From JAWKOK01 sp963765875 (GTDB taxonomy: Bacteria; Chloroflexota; Anaerolineae; Caldilineales; Caldilineaceae): 64,000 bases of DNA. Positions 19,301 through 27,795 of the stretch are shown here, piece after piece. Each line of letters begins with the position of its first letter. Position 1 is the stretch's first letter. The DNA lies in the NCBI GenBank assembly GCA_963765875.1, contig CAVXYK010000006.1, forward strand, positions 558,001 through 622,000. Direction: 5' to 3'. The position numbers and the translations under genes are program-made. The notes beneath the pieces are model-generated. The model was not told the DNA's origin. It saw nothing but the letters and a program-made list of their open reading frames with translations, and did not search any database.

Positions 19301-19353
19301 GCAAACGGATGTCTTCGCTTCTAGAAGCGCCGGAGGCGAAGACATCCATTTGC
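19301..19353. terminator. Bidirectional terminator-like hairpin
   Basis: GCAAACGGATGTCTTCGC (from 19301) pairs with GCGAAGACATCCATTTGC (ending 19353) with a single mismatch. The hairpin lies between the convergent M20 peptidase and SnoaL genes. Confidence 0.7.
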
Positions 19354-19372
19354 TTCTCAAAGCAGCATAAAT

Positions 19373-19795
19373 TTAGGCGGTGGCCATCGGAATCGCACCC
19401 ATTTGCTGCATCATTCCGAGGACGTCCATGCTGGCCCAAATTTCAGCAACTTTTCCATTGGCGACCCGATACACCTCTATCCCCTTGACCTCCATCCGAT
19501 TCCCCGAAGCAGGAATCCCCATGAAATCGCCCAAGTGGGTTGAGTGAGCGGTCCAGATTTTCGTCACCTTGTCGCCCTCGGCTACCCAACCCTCTGCGAC
19601 GATCTGGATATCGGGAAAGGCGGCGAAGTATGCCTGGCATAGCTGCTGAAATTCGTCGTGACTTTTGTCCCCGTCAGCGTCATGCATGACGAAATCAGCA
19701 TCAAAGTACTTGTCGAAGGCGTCAATATTATGGGTGTTCCAGAAGTCCGCGGTTAGGGCCTTGAGGAATTCCGTATTTCTCTGTTCGATTGACAT
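19373..19795 (-). CDS. SnoaL-like ester cyclase/polyketide cyclase fold protein
   Basis: 140 residues, start at 19795 with AGGGAG upstream. The sequence MSIEQRNTEFLKALTADFWN, VMHDADGDKSHDEFQQLCQA and HLGDFMGIPASGNRMEVKGI is typical of the SnoaL_2/ester cyclase branch of the NTF2-like fold. Such proteins are small cytoplasmic enzymes or ligand binders, and most have no assigned reaction. A second member with the same fold occurs at 28115. It is monocistronic, with a hairpin terminator between it and the M20 gene. Confidence 0.85.
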   Translation of the reverse strand: MSIEQRNTEFLKALTADFWNTHNIDAFDKYFDADFVMHDADGDKSHDEFQQLCQAYFAAFPDIQIVAEGWVAEGDKVTKIWTAHSTHLGDFMGIPASGNRMEVKGIEVYRVANGKVAEIWASMDVLGMMQQMGAIPMATA

Positions 19796-20118
19796 CGTTT
19801 TTCTCCCTACTAGCCTGCTTGATGGTCTGATTCCCGTACAACGACAACAGCATAACGCCTAGGTGGCTACAGAAAGTCGACAAGAAGGCTACGGCAAGAT
19901 TGCGGCGAAACGCGACGATCAAAGCGGCACAAGGTCCGGCGTATGCATTTTGAAATCGGGACGCGTGGCACGGTCGCCTCACCCTGCTTCGCCACCTGGA
20001 CGGTGGCTACGCGCCCCTCTCCAAATTCTTGGACAGGGACCGCCGGGACGCCTCGGGCGTCCCGGTAGGATGATGCAAACCCGCCCCCGACGTGAAATAC
20101 GCCCATCCGGCGTTCCTC
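19796..20118. other. Intergenic stretch without recognisable gene
   Basis: About 320 bases between divergent genes. Several short ORFs cross it, but none has a plausible start site or a recognisable product. A perfect 9-bp hairpin (CCGGGACGC, loop CTCGG, GCGTCCCGG) lies at 20043-20065. The MFS promoter begins at 20119. Confidence 0.5.
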
Positions 20119-20148
20119 TTGACAAACCCGTTCATCCAATTTTACAAT
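20119..20148 (+). promoter_or_regulatory. Promoter of the MFS-GntR operon
   Basis: TTGACA at 20119-20124 and TACAAT at 20143-20148 with an 18-base spacer. It lies about 45 bases before the MFS start codon. The downstream GntR regulator probably acts here, but no clear palindromic operator was picked out. Confidence 0.6.
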
Positions 20149-20194
20149 TAATAATGTCATCATATGAATTTGTAGATCCGAAGGAGACTTTTCA

Positions 20195-21487
20195 ATGCAA
20201 AACGTGCGCCAGGTGCAACGGACCTACTATCTGATCATCTCGCTCTTCTGGCTGGCGGTCGCCTTGCCAGCAGCGATTGGCGTGCTGATCGTCCAGTCAC
20301 GCGGCATGACGCTGGCGCAAATCGGCGTCCTGTTGGCTGCCTACTCGTTGACCATTGTGCTTTTGGAGGTGCCGACCGGCGGGCTGGCAGACGCGGTCGG
20401 GCGCAAGCAGGTGGCACTGCTGGCCTATGCGTGCACGGCGCTGGGCGCGTTGGCCTACCTCTTCGCCTTCAGCTTCGCAGCCTTTCTACTGGCCTTCATC
20501 TTCAATGGTATCGGCCGTGCGCTCTCGTCGGGCGCGTTGGACGCCTGGTTTGTCGATGCACTGCAAGCCGAAGATCCGGACATCGATTTGCAGCCACCAC
20601 TGGCGCGGGCCGGCGTTTTCACGTTGGCCGCGCTCGGTGTCGGCACGCTGTTCGGCAGCGCCATGCCCCTGCTCTTCACCGCGTTGCCTACAGAAGGCAC
20701 AGCCGTGTTCACACCTTTCACGACGACACTGATTGCGTCATTGGTTGTCCACCTGATGGCATTTGCCGCTACCTTCTTTTTCGTTCACGAGGATCGCGGC
20801 AAGGCGACATCAAGCGATTGGCGACAAGCCTTCCGACAAGTGCCGCAACTGGTTTCGGATGCCGTCGATCTCAGCCGCCGCAACAGCACCATCCGCTTCC
20901 TGCTGGCAGCGACATTGTGCAGTGCAGCCGGCATCATCAGTTTGGAGTTGCTCTGGCAGCCCCATTTCGCCGACCTGTTTGGCGGCAGTGACGGCAAAAG
21001 CCTCTATTTTGGTATAATCATGGCGGGGAATTTTATCGCCGGGATGTTCGGCAATATTGCGGCGACTGCCATCAGCCGCTGGACGGGCCAACGCTATGCA
21101 CTGGTTGCGGCCATCTTCCAGGGAGTGCGCGGCCTGGCCCTGATTGCACTGGCGATGCAGGTCTCAGTGCCATTTGCAGTGCTCTTCTTCTGGCTCGTCT
21201 ATTTCAACATGGGTGTCGTGGGGTCACCCCATGCCACGTTGCTGAACCAGGAGACTCCATCCGAACAACGTTCGTCCGTACTCTCGATTGACTCGCTGTC
21301 GGCCTACGTCGGCACAACTGTCGCCAGCATCGCACTGGGGTGGATAGCTCAGCAGACCAGCATCAACAGCGCATGGATCATTGCCGGGCTGCTCGTGGGT
21401 AGCTCCATGCTCTTCTATCTTCGCATCAACAGGCACCAGCAGAGGATCGTCCATGTCGACACCGCATCAGTTCTCGAAACCGATTAG
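20195..21487 (+). CDS. Major facilitator superfamily (MFS) transporter
   Basis: 430 residues with 12 probable membrane helices. The loop 2-3 motif A is visible as PTGGLADAVGRKQVALLAYA. The start at 20195 has GAAGGAGA 7 bases upstream. Helix 1 begins YYLIISLFWLAVALPAAIGV. The protein overlaps the following GntR gene by 35 bases, so transporter and regulator are coupled. The substrate cannot be told, although GntR/FadR-type partners often respond to small carboxylates or sugars. Confidence 0.85.
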   Translation: MQNVRQVQRTYYLIISLFWLAVALPAAIGVLIVQSRGMTLAQIGVLLAAYSLTIVLLEVPTGGLADAVGRKQVALLAYACTALGALAYLFAFSFAAFLLAFIFNGIGRALSSGALDAWFVDALQAEDPDIDLQPPLARAGVFTLAALGVGTLFGSAMPLLFTALPTEGTAVFTPFTTTLIASLVVHLMAFAATFFFVHEDRGKATSSDWRQAFRQVPQLVSDAVDLSRRNSTIRFLLAATLCSAAGIISLELLWQPHFADLFGGSDGKSLYFGIIMAGNFIAGMFGNIAATAISRWTGQRYALVAAIFQGVRGLALIALAMQVSVPFAVLFFWLVYFNMGVVGSPHATLLNQETPSEQRSSVLSIDSLSAYVGTTVASIALGWIAQQTSINSAWIIAGLLVGSSMLFYLRINRHQQRIVHVDTASVLETD

Positions 21488-22289
21488 AAAACAGACAATG
21501 GCTGAGCAGGTGGCCGTCGCCGTCAAGGAGTCGATCCTCGACGGCGATCTAGCCGAGGGCGACGTGCTGCCCACCGAACCTTCGCTCTGCGAGCAGTTCG
21601 GCGTCAGTCGAGCCGTCATTCGCGATGCCACGCGGCTGCTTATGGCCCAAGGGCTTGTCGATGCCAAACAGGGCTCGGGCGTCTATGTCACGCCGGCGAA
21701 AAATCGAGCGTTCGGCGATGCCCTGCTACTGTCGCTGCGGCGTCTGTCGGCCACAGCCTGGGACGTTGAGGAGTTCGAGCAGATCCTGCTGCCGGATGTG
21801 GCCGCGCTGGCTGCAACATCTGCAACTGAAAATGACCTCGTTGTGATTCAGGAGCGGCTGGGCTTGTATCTTGCCTATCACGAAGAGCATGCTCGCCAGT
21901 GGAGGAAGGCGCCAATCGATGAGGTGCCCCAACTCGAGTTGGACAAAATGGCCGAGCAGTACATGGCGCTCCTGCAGGCGATTTTCGACTCGACCCACAA
22001 CAAGGTATTGATGTTATTGGCCCGGCCGTTGAACCTTCTCCACGGAATGCGCTATTGGGAAGGATCGGACATCACGACTGAGGGCATCATCGCCAACGAA
22101 CGCAGGATTGTGGGCAACGTCGTTGACGCCATCATGGCGGGTGATGCCGATCGGGCACGTGATGCAGTGGAGGCCATCCAACAGCTGCCCGACGAAGCCG
22201 TAGCCGCCATGCGTGGCACCCCGGTCGGCGAAATGACTCAGATTACGCTAGGATCTGCCACGGGTTCATCCACTGGTAACGAATCGTGA
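21453..22289 (+). CDS. GntR family (FadR-like) transcriptional regulator
   Basis: The start at 21453 (MSTPHQFSKP) follows AGAGGA inside the end of the MFS gene. The N-terminal winged helix reads VLPTEPSLCEQFGVSRAVIR and VDAKQGSGVYVTP, the standard GntR signature. The C-terminal 190 residues form an FCD-like helical ligand domain ending in a HGMRYWEG-containing segment and a conserved DADRARDAVEA. About 278 residues. It probably regulates the transporter it overlaps. Its effector is unknown. Confidence 0.9.
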   Translation: MSTPHQFSKPIRKQTMAEQVAVAVKESILDGDLAEGDVLPTEPSLCEQFGVSRAVIRDATRLLMAQGLVDAKQGSGVYVTPAKNRAFGDALLLSLRRLSATAWDVEEFEQILLPDVAALAATSATENDLVVIQERLGLYLAYHEEHARQWRKAPIDEVPQLELDKMAEQYMALLQAIFDSTHNKVLMLLARPLNLLHGMRYWEGSDITTEGIIANERRIVGNVVDAIMAGDADRARDAVEAIQQLPDEAVAAMRGTPVGEMTQITLGSATGSSTGNES

Positions 22290-22352
22290 GTGTCATTGTT
22301 TGGCCGCGGATGGACGCAGGTAGACACGGCCAATGAGCTCTACCAGGTCCAG

Positions 22353-22494
22353 TAGTTCACGATTTCACTCTGAATTGTCATTCCGATGGAGCGAAGCGAC
22401 GAGGAATCTCGACTGTACGAACCTGAGATTCCTCTTCCCTCCGGTCATGGCGCTTTGCGCCCACTACGTGAACGGAATGACAGATCGTGAACTA
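22353..22494. repeat. Family C fold-back element with 11-bp terminal inverted repeats
   Basis: TAGTTCACGAT at 22353-22363 and ATCGTGAACTA at 22484-22494 are perfect inverted repeats. Inside, TGTCATTCCG and CGGAATGACA form a second inverted pair, and GAGGAATCTCG mirrors GAGATTCCTC. Total 142 bp, no ORF, filling the gap after the GntR gene. Confidence 0.7.
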
Positions 22495-22528
22495 GTGAGG
22501 TCCCTTCACTGAGTCCGGAGAGAGGTAG

Positions 22529-23200
22529 ATGTCGAACCAATTCAATCTCAAATGGATCGTCGCCAATTCTCTGGCCGAGATGATCGGGTTCATGATCGGG
22601 TTAGGACTGTCGTCGCTGCTATGGATTTCGGTTGGTCCATTCTCGGGACCAGGCATGGTCTTAGCCGTTATCGTCATCAGCGCACCGATCGTGGGCATAT
22701 CCATCGGCTATGGCCAGTGGGCCGTGCTGCGCCACAGGCTGCCACAGATTGCAAGACGGACATGGATCGGCGCGACTATCGTGGGCGCCGGTATTTTCTG
22801 GACGTTTGGAATGGTGGCCGGCGCGTCCTTGGCGTTGGGAACTTCAATGTCGGAATCGGGGCCGATCGAGATTTCCGAGCGGATGGTCCTCTTTCTGTTG
22901 GCTGCGATGATGGGATTGGTGCTAGGGCCAACCCTTGGCGTTCCCCAGTGGTGGGTTCTACGTCGGTGGGTGGACAAGGCAGTCTGGTGGATCCCAGCCA
23001 ATGCCCTTGCCTGGGCCAGCGGCATGGTCGCCACCTTCGCAGGCTTGAACTGGATGTCCGTCAATGGTCCAACGTGGACCATTGCAGCGTCAGCGCTCCT
23101 CGTTGTAGCCGTCGCCGGAGCAATTGTTGGTGCTATCCATGGCCTTGTGCCGATGGATCTGCTTGACAATGATGACCGGGTTATGAGGACGAACTATTGA
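22529..23200 (+). CDS. Hypothetical membrane protein with duplicated Q-x-x-VLR motif
   Basis: 223 residues with five or six hydrophobic helices. Two homologous segments are visible: GISIGYGQWAVLRHRLP and LGVPQWWVLRRWVDKA. Each places an aromatic-flanked Gln before VLR after a membrane helix, so the protein looks like an internal duplication. The start at 22529 has a GAGAGAGG site. Proteins of this kind are common in Chloroflexota and have no assigned function. Confidence 0.65.
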   Translation: MSNQFNLKWIVANSLAEMIGFMIGLGLSSLLWISVGPFSGPGMVLAVIVISAPIVGISIGYGQWAVLRHRLPQIARRTWIGATIVGAGIFWTFGMVAGASLALGTSMSESGPIEISERMVLFLLAAMMGLVLGPTLGVPQWWVLRRWVDKAVWWIPANALAWASGMVATFAGLNWMSVNGPTWTIAASALLVVAVAGAIVGAIHGLVPMDLLDNDDRVMRTNY

Positions 23201-23245
23201 TCAGGTTGGCACCGCACTACTTCCCAAATGAAAGGAGAACCTAAC

Positions 23246-24268
23246 GTGAAACCTACCGGATTCGGTGTCATTGGCGCAGGGCTCTTTGGCGAGAACCACG
23301 CGCTGGCCTACAGCAAGCTGCCAGACGTTGAGCTGGTTGCCATCTGCGACATCGATGAAGCACGCGCCCAGACCGTAGCGGCCAAGTATGGGGCCGGTGC
23401 GTACACCACGAATTATGTGGACCTTCTCGGCCGGCTGGACATCGCCGCGGTCAGCATCGCCACGCCCGATTTCGCCCATCGGGACATTGCACTGGCCGCA
23501 GCCAGAGCCGGCAAGCACATCCTCTGTGAGAAGCCACTGGCGTTGACCATCGAAGATTCGCAAGCCATCGTCGACACAGCCAAGGCCAATGGCGTCAAGC
23601 TCATGGTCGACTTCCACAATCGGGTCAATCCGCCCTTTGTGGCCGTCAAAGAGGGCATTCAGGCCGGCGAAATCGGCGAACCTGCCTACGCCTATGTGCG
23701 CCTCAGCAACACGACCTTTGTGCCCATGGAGATGCTCAGTTGGGCCGGCCGATCATCTGCGCTCTGGTTCTTGGCCAGCCACACGGTCGATCTCATGCGC
23801 TTCCTGCTGGACGACGAGGTCAGTCGGGTCTACGCTGTGCAGCGGAACGGCATTCTGCGCGCCAAAGGCGTCGAGACCGAGGACTTCCACGTGGCAATTG
23901 CCGAATTCTCGAAAGGTACGGTCGTCACCTTTGAAAACGCCTGGATCCTGCCTCGAAGCCAGCCCATGGTCTTCGACTTCAAGCTTGAGCTGCTGGGTAG
24001 CGAGGGAGCCATGTATGCCGACCCATCCCATCACGGTGCGCTGGAGAAGCATGTGAACGCAACGATGGCCTACAGCGATGTACTCGGCGTGACGCCCACG
24101 GGCCAGGGTCGAGTCGGCGGCTTTGTGCTCGAGTCCATCGCCCGTTTCGTAGATGCTGTGCTTGAAGACAAGCCGGTTCTGGCCAGCGGCGAAGATGGCG
24201 TCGCCGTCACGCGTGTGCTGCTGGCCATGGAAGAGTCGGCCAGGACGGGGCAGCCGGTCGATCTGTAG
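23246..24268 (+). CDS. Gfo/Idh/MocA family oxidoreductase
   Basis: The NAD(P)-binding motif FGVIGAGLFGENHALAYSKL opens the protein and CEKPLALTIEDSQAIVDTAK carries the EKP signature. The GTG at 23246 is chosen as start because AAAGGAG lies 8 bases before it. The ATG at 23228 would place that ribosome site inside the coding region. 340 residues, normal. Members oxidise or reduce sugars, inositols and their derivatives. The next gene is a zinc alcohol dehydrogenase, so the pair may carry out consecutive steps of polyol or sugar catabolism. They are separated by a palindromic repeat of family D. Confidence 0.88.
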   Translation: MKPTGFGVIGAGLFGENHALAYSKLPDVELVAICDIDEARAQTVAAKYGAGAYTTNYVDLLGRLDIAAVSIATPDFAHRDIALAAARAGKHILCEKPLALTIEDSQAIVDTAKANGVKLMVDFHNRVNPPFVAVKEGIQAGEIGEPAYAYVRLSNTTFVPMEMLSWAGRSSALWFLASHTVDLMRFLLDDEVSRVYAVQRNGILRAKGVETEDFHVAIAEFSKGTVVTFENAWILPRSQPMVFDFKLELLGSEGAMYADPSHHGALEKHVNATMAYSDVLGVTPTGQGRVGGFVLESIARFVDAVLEDKPVLASGEDGVAVTRVLLAMEESARTGQPVDL

Positions 24269-24278
24269 TCACAATGCA

Positions 24279-24307
24279 GTAGGGACAGGTCTGAGACCTG
24301 TCCCTAC
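24279..24307. repeat. Family D palindrome (GGACAGGTCT type)
   Basis: GTAGGGACAGGTCT at 24279-24292 and AGACCTGTCCCTAC at 24294-24307 form a perfect 14-bp inverted repeat around one G. The same core recurs at 62166-62186 and in the termini of the 243-bp element at 26121-26363. Confidence 0.75.
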
Positions 24308-24347
24308 GACGAGGCAACACCCCTATCGAATTGAGGAGCATTTGAAG

Positions 24348-25382
24348 ATGAAGGCAGTGATGAAAGTGGAACGCGGTGTCGGCCATGTTGAACTCCGTGA
24401 CATACCTGTGCCTGAACCAGGCGCGGGCGAGGTACTGATAAGCGTGGAGGCTGCAGGCATCTGCGGCACCGACCTGCATATTTACCACGATGAGTTCAAG
24501 ACCGTGCCGCCGGTCGTGCTTGGCCATGAGGTCGCAGGGCGGGTTGTCGCCATAGGCCCTGAAGTATCAGGCGTCGAAGAGGGTGCACGGGTAACGACCG
24601 AGACCTACTTCTCAACCTGCGGCTCCTGTCGCTACTGCCGCGACGGCCGCACCAACCTCTGCCTGCAACGAAAGTCAATCGGTTCAGCGGTCAATGGCGG
24701 ATTCACCCAGTTTGTGGTCGTACCCGCCACAAATCTGCACGTCCTGCCTGAGTCGGTCGATTTTGAGGCAGGTGCGTTGACCGAACCGCTGGCCTGCGTT
24801 GTACATGGCGTACTCAACATGCGCACCGTCGTGGCCGGCGACCTGGCGGTTATCGCCGGCCCTGGGGCCATTGGGCTGCTAACGTTGCAGGTCGTCAAGG
24901 CCTCAGGGGCAACGGCTGTCATGCTGGGCACAGACGCCGACAGTCATCGGCTGGCCCTGGCCACTGACCTGGGCGCAGACTACACGCTCAACGTGCAACA
25001 GTCCGACCCGACTGATCTGATCGCCGAGATCAGCGACGAAGGATTAGGCGCAGATGTAGTCTACGAATGTTCAGGGGCGGGACCAGCAGCGCAACAGCTT
25101 CTGCCGTTGGTGCGTCGAAGAGGTCGCTACGCCCAGATCGGCCTCTTCGGCAAAGCCATCGCCTGGGATCTGGACCAGGTCTGCTATAAGGAGCTAGTTG
25201 TCACCGGCAGCAACGCCAGCGTGCCCTCATCTTGGAGCAAAGCTCTGCGCCTGATGGCCACCGGCGCTGTCGACACCAAATCGCTCATCACCCACCGCTT
25301 CCCCGTGACCGAGTGGGCGGAGGCCTTTGCAGTCTTCGAGAGCAAACAGGGCGTCAAGACGTTGTTGACGCCGGTCCGATGA
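24348..25382 (+). CDS. Zinc-dependent alcohol dehydrogenase (threonine/sorbitol dehydrogenase-like MDR)
   Basis: 344 residues from the ATG at 24348, which has GAGGAG upstream. The longer in-frame ORF from 24153 is not used, as it would overlap the previous gene. The catalytic zinc motif is AAGICGTDLHIYHDEF with VLGHEVAGRV. The structural zinc site is STCGSCRYCRDGRTNLC, with four Cys. The Rossmann fold is seen as VIAGPGAIGLLTLQVVKASG. It belongs to the medium-chain dehydrogenase family and probably oxidises a polyol, amino alcohol or sugar alcohol. It follows the Gfo/Idh/MocA oxidoreductase on the same strand. Confidence 0.9.
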   Translation: MKAVMKVERGVGHVELRDIPVPEPGAGEVLISVEAAGICGTDLHIYHDEFKTVPPVVLGHEVAGRVVAIGPEVSGVEEGARVTTETYFSTCGSCRYCRDGRTNLCLQRKSIGSAVNGGFTQFVVVPATNLHVLPESVDFEAGALTEPLACVVHGVLNMRTVVAGDLAVIAGPGAIGLLTLQVVKASGATAVMLGTDADSHRLALATDLGADYTLNVQQSDPTDLIAEISDEGLGADVVYECSGAGPAAQQLLPLVRRRGRYAQIGLFGKAIAWDLDQVCYKELVVTGSNASVPSSWSKALRLMATGAVDTKSLITHRFPVTEWAEAFAVFESKQGVKTLLTPVR

Positions 25383-25421
25383 GTTGGCCAGAGACGATGA
25401 TTTCTTTTTGAGACAGGGAAC

Positions 25422-25550
25422 TTTGTCACAGATGGACACTGATGAAAAATTGATATTCACAGATGATTACTGGGCTCCTTCCATGCTGTCAGAGGCGTCT
25501 TCTTGTTCATCTGTGATCATCCAACCCTATCTGTGTCCATCTGTGACAGA
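25422..25550. repeat. Intact family B fold-back repeat
   Basis: TTTGTCACAGATGGACAC at 25422 and GTGTCCATCTGTGACAGA ending at 25550 are inverted repeats with one mismatch. The element is 129 bp, has no ORF and separates the alcohol dehydrogenase from the adenosine-specific kinase gene. Confidence 0.75.
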
Positions 25551-25595
25551 ATTCATCGAGTACTATGCAGCGAATCGTCGAGAGGAAATAAAATC

Positions 25596-26081
25596 ATGGA
25601 ATTGACCACCGTACAGATCGAGAAACCAGAAGAGATCAACTTCATCCTGGGACAGAGTCACTTCATCAAGACCGTCGAGGATATCCACGAGGCCTTGGTG
25701 ACCGCCGTGCCAGGCATTAAGTTCGGCCTGGCGTTTTGCGAAGCATCCGGCCCGGCGCTGATCCGCTGGAGCGGCACCGACGAGGGGATGATCGAGCTGG
25801 CCAAAGTGAATGCGCTTGCGCTGTCGGCCGGCCACGCATTCATCCTTTTCCTTGGACCCGGTATCTTTCCGGTCAATGTCCTCAACGTAGTGCAGGCAGT
25901 ACCGGAGGTTGTGAATACCTTCTGCGCGACAGCCAATCCGACTGAGGTCATCGTGGCCGAGACCGAATCGGGCCGCGGCATCCTCGGTGTCATCGATGGC
26001 ATGCGCAGCCAGGGGATCGAAGGCGAGCAGGACATTGCAGATCGCAAGAACCTGCTGCGCGCCATCGGATACAAGCTGTAG
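25596..26081 (+). CDS. Adenosine-specific kinase family protein (PF04008/DUF355)
   Basis: 161 residues, start at 25596 after AGAGGA. The motifs FILGQSHFIKTVEDIHEALV, GIKFGLAFCEASGPALIRW and FCATANPTEVIVAETESGRG fit this small archaeal/bacterial family, which has been described as binding adenosine nucleotides. The cellular role is poorly known. It is monocistronic, flanked by repeats on both sides. Confidence 0.8.
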   Translation: MELTTVQIEKPEEINFILGQSHFIKTVEDIHEALVTAVPGIKFGLAFCEASGPALIRWSGTDEGMIELAKVNALALSAGHAFILFLGPGIFPVNVLNVVQAVPEVVNTFCATANPTEVIVAETESGRGILGVIDGMRSQGIEGEQDIADRKNLLRAIGYKL

Positions 26082-26120
26082 GCTGTCGGTTTTGCCCAGT
26101 CTGTTGGAGCGCGAACATCA

Positions 26121-26363
26121 AAGGGGCAGGTCTGAAACCCATGCACATCAAGCTAAGCGTTATGTCTAGCGTTGCCGTTGATTGCGGCAGGGATAAATCC
26201 CGCCGCTAACAGTAAAAAGCGCCCTCAGGCGCTGAATCTCAGCCGCTGAGGCGGCTTTTCGCTGTTAGCAGCCGGCTTCAGCCGTTGCTGCAAGCCCGTT
26301 CGCAACAGCGATCGGATCAACATAACCTTAGCTTGGTGCCTATGGGTTTCAGACCTGCCCCTT
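26121..26363. repeat. 243-bp fold-back element with perfect 22-bp terminal inverted repeats (family D)
   Basis: The left end at 26121-26142 (AAGGGGCAGGTCTGAAACCC and AT) is mirrored exactly at 26342-26363. Just inside, CAAGCTAAGCGTTATGT pairs with ACATAACCTTAGCTTG. The centre holds further hairpins, such as GCTAACAG with CTGTTAGC and AGCCGCTGAGGCGGCT. It has no ORF. It may be a composite, with a REP-like hairpin array inside an older inverted-repeat element. Confidence 0.75.
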
Positions 26364-26394
26364 CGGTATACGAATCGATTTGGTGACCACCACG

Positions 26395-26610
26395 CTAGAC
26401 AACCTCAACCTCGTATTCCTCGTCACGAAGCATTTCCGGCAGATCTCGGTAAAGGTCGTCAAGGGTGGCAGGTTCACCCGTTTGTCGGTAGAATTCAGCC
26501 GCCCACTGGGTGATGCCCCACCAGGCCTCCATGGCTTCACGCTCGTCCGAGATCTGCTCCACCACGGCCAATAGTTCGGCATTGATCACGTTATCCGGTT
26601 TGGTCGCCAT
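26395..26610 (-). CDS. Small acidic hypothetical protein (71 residues)
   Basis: The start at 26610 (MATKPDNVIN) has AGGAGGTG 7 bases upstream, the best ribosome site in the region. The product is acidic and helical with WWGITQWAAEFYRQTGEPAT in the middle and a DEEYEVEVV tail. I do not recognise it. It lies just downstream of the broken SGNH gene on the same strand. Confidence 0.6.
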   Translation of the reverse strand: MATKPDNVINAELLAVVEQISDEREAMEAWWGITQWAAEFYRQTGEPATLDDLYRDLPEMLRDEEYEVEVV

Positions 26611-26660
26611 CGTACCGCACCTCCTCTCTACCAACTCCTCTCCGTCAACTCAATTCGAAT

Positions 26661-27478
26661 TCACTGTTCACTGTTGCTCCCCGTCACTGCCTCCCTGGCA
26701 ATGCCGCGCAGCAGGACAGCATCTTCCTCCGTCATCAGCGGCTTGCCATCGGCGTCCAGCGGCAGAAAATCTGACTCGGCAGGGTTGACGCCAATCAGTG
26801 CAGCGAGTAGGACGGCAGCGTTGAGATAGGAGCCGTGTAGGCCGGCTGCATCGCTCCCCGGTTCATAGAGTCGCATTTCAGGATCAGCCTGCCGGGCCAG
26901 GCGCCAAGCCAGGCCAAGCGGCACAACTTCTGCGTTCAGGGTTTCGCCGATCTCGCGACTTACCGCGCTTGTTCGCTGGTAGTCACGCGGGCATCGTATT
27001 TGGATCCCCAAAGCATGAGCAGGACCGTCTGTCCGCCGGCCTCGCGCACGATCCGGTCAAGCACGCGTGCACTCTCAAGATACTCATCCTGGGAAAGCAC
27101 GCCTAAAATCAGATTTTCCTGCAAAATGACGAAATCCCAACCGCCTTCACGAATCTTCTCCAGCGTCTCAGCACGACCCGCGTGCTCAGCCAGAGTGCCT
27201 CAATACTTGGGAATCACGACACTGTCGACTTTGATGATACGGGGCGGCTGCATGCCAGCGGCGATCTGCTCAAGTTGGGTACCGGCACAGCCCGCACAGA
27301 GGTTGCCGATATAGAGAACGCGAACGGGCACAGATGGGTCCTTCTCTGCAAGCGGCAACCCAAGTTCGCTTTCGCTCGCCCATACCTCGGATTGGCAAGC
27401 ACTAAGACTTATACATAGCAGGCCCCAGAGCAGAAAATGCAATGCCACCACAGCCGAAGTTCTCGGGATTCTACACAT
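26661..27478 (-). pseudogene. SGNH/GDSL hydrolase-like lipoprotein gene with in-frame stop and frameshift
   Basis: The start at 27478 follows GGAGGAGG and encodes a lipoprotein signal (LHFLLWGLLCISLSACQS). The body reads PVRVLYIGN, then GTLAEHAGRAETLEKIREGG and WDFVILQENLILGVL, typical of an SGNH-type hydrolase. Three lesions are visible. The IGNS catalytic motif is scrambled to IGNLCAGC, an in-frame TGA lies at 27200-27202, and a one-base frame change occurs near 26985. After that the frame continues as SAVSREIGETLNAEVVPLGL to 26661. It may be a decayed gene or a heavily mis-called one. Its former role would have been an envelope esterase or deacetylase. Confidence 0.6.
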
Positions 27479-27558
27479 CGCTACCTCCTCCACCCGTCTG
27501 TCCCGCATCACCATCGATCAGACGAGGCGCTGTTGTTCAAATGTGCGTCTCGCCGCAG

Positions 27559-27795
27559 TCAATGTGCACCCGCAGCTAGATCGTTGTCACTATTCAGATT
27601 GCCGTACTTCGTTTGCAGGTGCTCGCCCCAAGCCATGAACCGCCGCCCCAGCCAGACCAACGTCACACAACAAGGCCGGGGCAAATCGGTCCGAATACCC
27701 AGAACGTCGCGCTCGAACCGATGCCGATCCGCTTCTGCCCGCAATTGCTCGTAGCCTAGTTCCCGTGCATAGATCTCTTTTCCATCAATTAGCAT
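27559..27795 (-). CDS. Small hypothetical protein with C-terminal amphipathic helix
   Basis: 78 residues from the ATG at 27795, with GGAAAGGGGGG upstream. The sequence LGYEQLRAEADRHRFERDVL followed by WLGRRFMAWGEHLQTKYG resembles short Arg-rich proteins common in Chloroflexota, which end in a basic membrane-interacting helix. No function is known. It lies upstream of the SGNH pseudogene on the same strand, separated by 80 bases. Confidence 0.5.
   Translation of the reverse strand: MLIDGKEIYARELGYEQLRAEADRHRFERDVLGIRTDLPRPCCVTLVWLGRRFMAWGEHLQTKYGNLNSDNDLAAGAH

Noticed and set aside
24153..24347. Upstream extension of the alcohol dehydrogenase ORF
   Set aside because: It would overlap the oxidoreductase gene by more than 100 bases and cross a palindromic repeat. 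The ATG at 24348 has a strong ribosome site and the normal family N-terminus.
27170..27202. In-frame UGA at 27200-27202 (minus strand) in the SGNH lipoprotein gene, followed by a SECIS-like hairpin (AGCACG, loop CGGGT, CGTGCT)
   Set aside because: Spacing and loop resemble SECIS, but the residue position corresponds to a Gly-rich turn in related hydrolases and not to a Cys. The gene also has a scrambled catalytic motif and a frameshift, so a nonsense change or base error is more likely.
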